This document shows, piece by piece, positions 62,874-64,000 of a stretch of 64,000 nt of DNA. Position 1 is the first letter of the stretch. Each line of letters starts with the position of its first letter. Both the position numbers and the translations under genes were made by a program. The notes under the pieces were generated by a model. It ran no database searches. It was not told the DNA's origin and saw only the letters and a program-made list of their open reading frames with translations. Origin of the DNA: Stigonema ocellatum SAG 48.90 = DSM 106950 (lineage in GTDB: Bacteria; Cyanobacteriota; Cyanobacteriia; Cyanobacteriales; Nostocaceae); contig JADQBA010000032.1 in NCBI GenBank assembly GCA_016903675.1, forward strand, positions 1 to 64,000. Direction: 5' to 3'.

Positions 62874-63848
62874 TTAGAAGCCTCGGAAGTTGTAACCGAC
62901 TCCGAACAACAATCCTACATCGGGGTCACTAAAAAATGCCGCGTTGACAGCAACTGTTGCCGTAAATTGACGAGTGAGAGGTACATCCACACCAGCAGTT
63001 ACTAAGAAAGCAGCATCACCGCTGTTGCCAGTGTCAATAGCTACACCACCTCCGATGTAAGGGGCGATGGGCAATGGTTCGCTAAATGGATCTGCGAGCG
63101 ATCGCAGGTTAAGGTCATAAGTGACAGGAATCAGAACCACTGGATTATCCCCTAGCACTGCTGATGGTCGGACGGAAATGCTATTTGTTAGTCCAATTTT
63201 GCTGATTAAAGTAAAGTTACCATCGCCCAAAGCTGAACCACCAGAACCTGATAGACCAATGTTTCCAGCTATGCCGACATAACTTGCCCCACCACGTGTC
63301 ACTCTACCTGGAGTTACATTAATATCCGCTTGAGCTACATGATGAGCCGATGGTTTAACCGTTGGCGCTACACTAGGAGTAGATGGTTGAGAAGTAGGCT
63401 CTATAGACTGGGAAGAGAACGCCGCAGATGACGTTACTGTTGTGCCTGGAACTGGTGTAACTACGCGACTAACGGTTTCCTGTTGAGCGCTTGTGGGGAA
63501 CTGGGCTGTTGTGCCTGGAACTGGTGTAACCACGGGACTAACGGTTTCCTGTTGAGCGCTTGTGGAGAACTGCTGCTTCCATCGAACTAACCTTGATGCT
63601 AGTGATGGTGGCTTGACTTCTGGGACGGTTGATGTTAATGGAGTTTGAGGAGATACGGATGGGGTGGAGGTCTCAAGCGAGGCACTTACGTTGCTGGAAG
63701 ACACTTCCGTTGCGTTGGTCTGGGTTAACTGAAAACTGCTTGTGGTGTCCGCAGTTTGAGCTACAGCAGATAAGCTGTTACCTAAGACTGCTAGAGCGGA
63801 GAAACTCAGTAACCAAAAAACTCCCTTACAAGAAACAATAGTATTCAC
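62874..63848 (-). CDS. Outer-membrane beta-barrel-like protein
   Basis: A GTG at 63,848 has AGGAG five to six bases upstream and is preferred over a GTG two codons earlier that overlaps this site, giving 324 residues. A signal peptide (VFWLLSFSALAVLGNSLSAV, cleaved at AVAQ) is followed by a Ser/Thr/Pro-rich stretch. This contains two copies of TSAQQETVSxVVTPVPGTT from a 75-bp DNA repeat. The C-terminal half is beta-rich with PYIGGGVAIDTGNSGDAAFL and FTATVAVNAAFFS, and it ends in Phe, as outer-membrane barrels do. Function is not known. It is convergent with the binding-protein gene. Confidence 0.75.
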   Translation of the reverse strand: MNTIVSCKGVFWLLSFSALAVLGNSLSAVAQTADTTSSFQLTQTNATEVSSSNVSASLETSTPSVSPQTPLTSTVPEVKPPSLASRLVRWKQQFSTSAQQETVSPVVTPVPGTTAQFPTSAQQETVSRVVTPVPGTTVTSSAAFSSQSIEPTSQPSTPSVAPTVKPSAHHVAQADINVTPGRVTRGGASYVGIAGNIGLSGSGGSALGDGNFTLISKIGLTNSISVRPSAVLGDNPVVLIPVTYDLNLRSLADPFSEPLPIAPYIGGGVAIDTGNSGDAAFLVTAGVDVPLTRQFTATVAVNAAFFSDPDVGLLFGVGYNFRGF

Positions 63849-64000
63849 GTTCACTCCTACAAAGAATATTGCCGCAATAGACCATGGATTTCGTTGTTTT
63901 TAGGCAACTTCTGGCAACAATCAAAATTTAGCACCAAAATACAAAACCTACATCCATAATTTATCGGGGATATATATCAGATTTAGCACCAATAAGCTAA
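63849..64000. other. Upstream region of the barrel gene, nothing else seen
   Basis: AT-rich sequence that probably holds the promoter of the minus-strand barrel gene. I see no other gene, RNA or repeat before the window ends. Confidence 0.4.

Overview
The window comes from a filamentous cyanobacterium, most likely a heterocystous Nostocales type. The evidence is the adjacent phytoene desaturase and phytoene synthase genes, a ferredoxin-thioredoxin reductase variable chain, zinc-ribbon/GUN4 serine/threonine kinases, giant kinase/ATPase/histidine-kinase sensors, many GCGATCGC (HIP1) octamers, and a very heavy load of short extragenic repeats and MITE-like elements.

Layout. 1-1.8 kb: an orphan restriction-endonuclease-fold toxin domain with a probable immunity gene built from two tandem copies of one domain. 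1.8-5.1 kb: a carboxylic-acid-reductase-like gene (adenylation, carrier protein, thioester reductase) broken by a 182-bp palindromic insertion. 5.3-6.3 kb: ketopantoate reductase. 6.3-22 kb: an accessory island dominated by a giant DUF4157 protein (about 1,800 residues) of the kind carried as payload by extracellular contractile injection systems (eCIS). It ends in an HNH/WHH-type nuclease domain and is followed by a probable immunity gene. The rest of the island holds orphan toxin and immunity cassettes, a pentapeptide-repeat gene, two PIN-type toxin-antitoxin pairs, a YbjN-domain gene, and several decayed copies of pieces of these same genes. No eCIS structural gene (sheath, tube, baseplate) is present in the window.

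22-38 kb is mostly ordinary chromosome: a VIT-family transporter, a zinc-ribbon kinase with a GUN4 tail, an aldo/keto reductase, ftrV, a YdcF-like protein, a phosphotransferase/P-loop fusion, rplY, purA, an adenosine deaminase, an FAD monooxygenase and mutL. 38.9-45.3 kb: a free-standing two-module NRPS with the order A-T-C-A-T-R. Its second adenylation domain reads as a leucine code, so a reductively released X-leucinal or a derived pyrazinone is predicted. 46.4-54.7 kb: two large sensor kinases on the minus strand, one carrying an ethylene-receptor-like N-terminus with the copper/ethylene-binding Cys and His conserved. 55.8-64 kb: a DUF4168 secreted protein, an IS200/IS605 element with divergent tnpA and tnpB, the pds-crtB pair, tRNA-Ser(GCU), a lipoprotein amino-acid-binding protein and an outer-membrane beta-barrel protein.

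The most unusual content is the 6.9-22 kb island. It looks like a place where payload C-termini, their immunity genes and accessory genes have been repeatedly duplicated, cut and rejoined. A segment of the effector core is copied beside the orphan cassettes and could act as a homology arm. Throughout the window, repeats have entered genes: they split one, lengthen linkers in MutL and a histidine kinase, interrupt a toxin cassette, and supply stop codons for two proteins.
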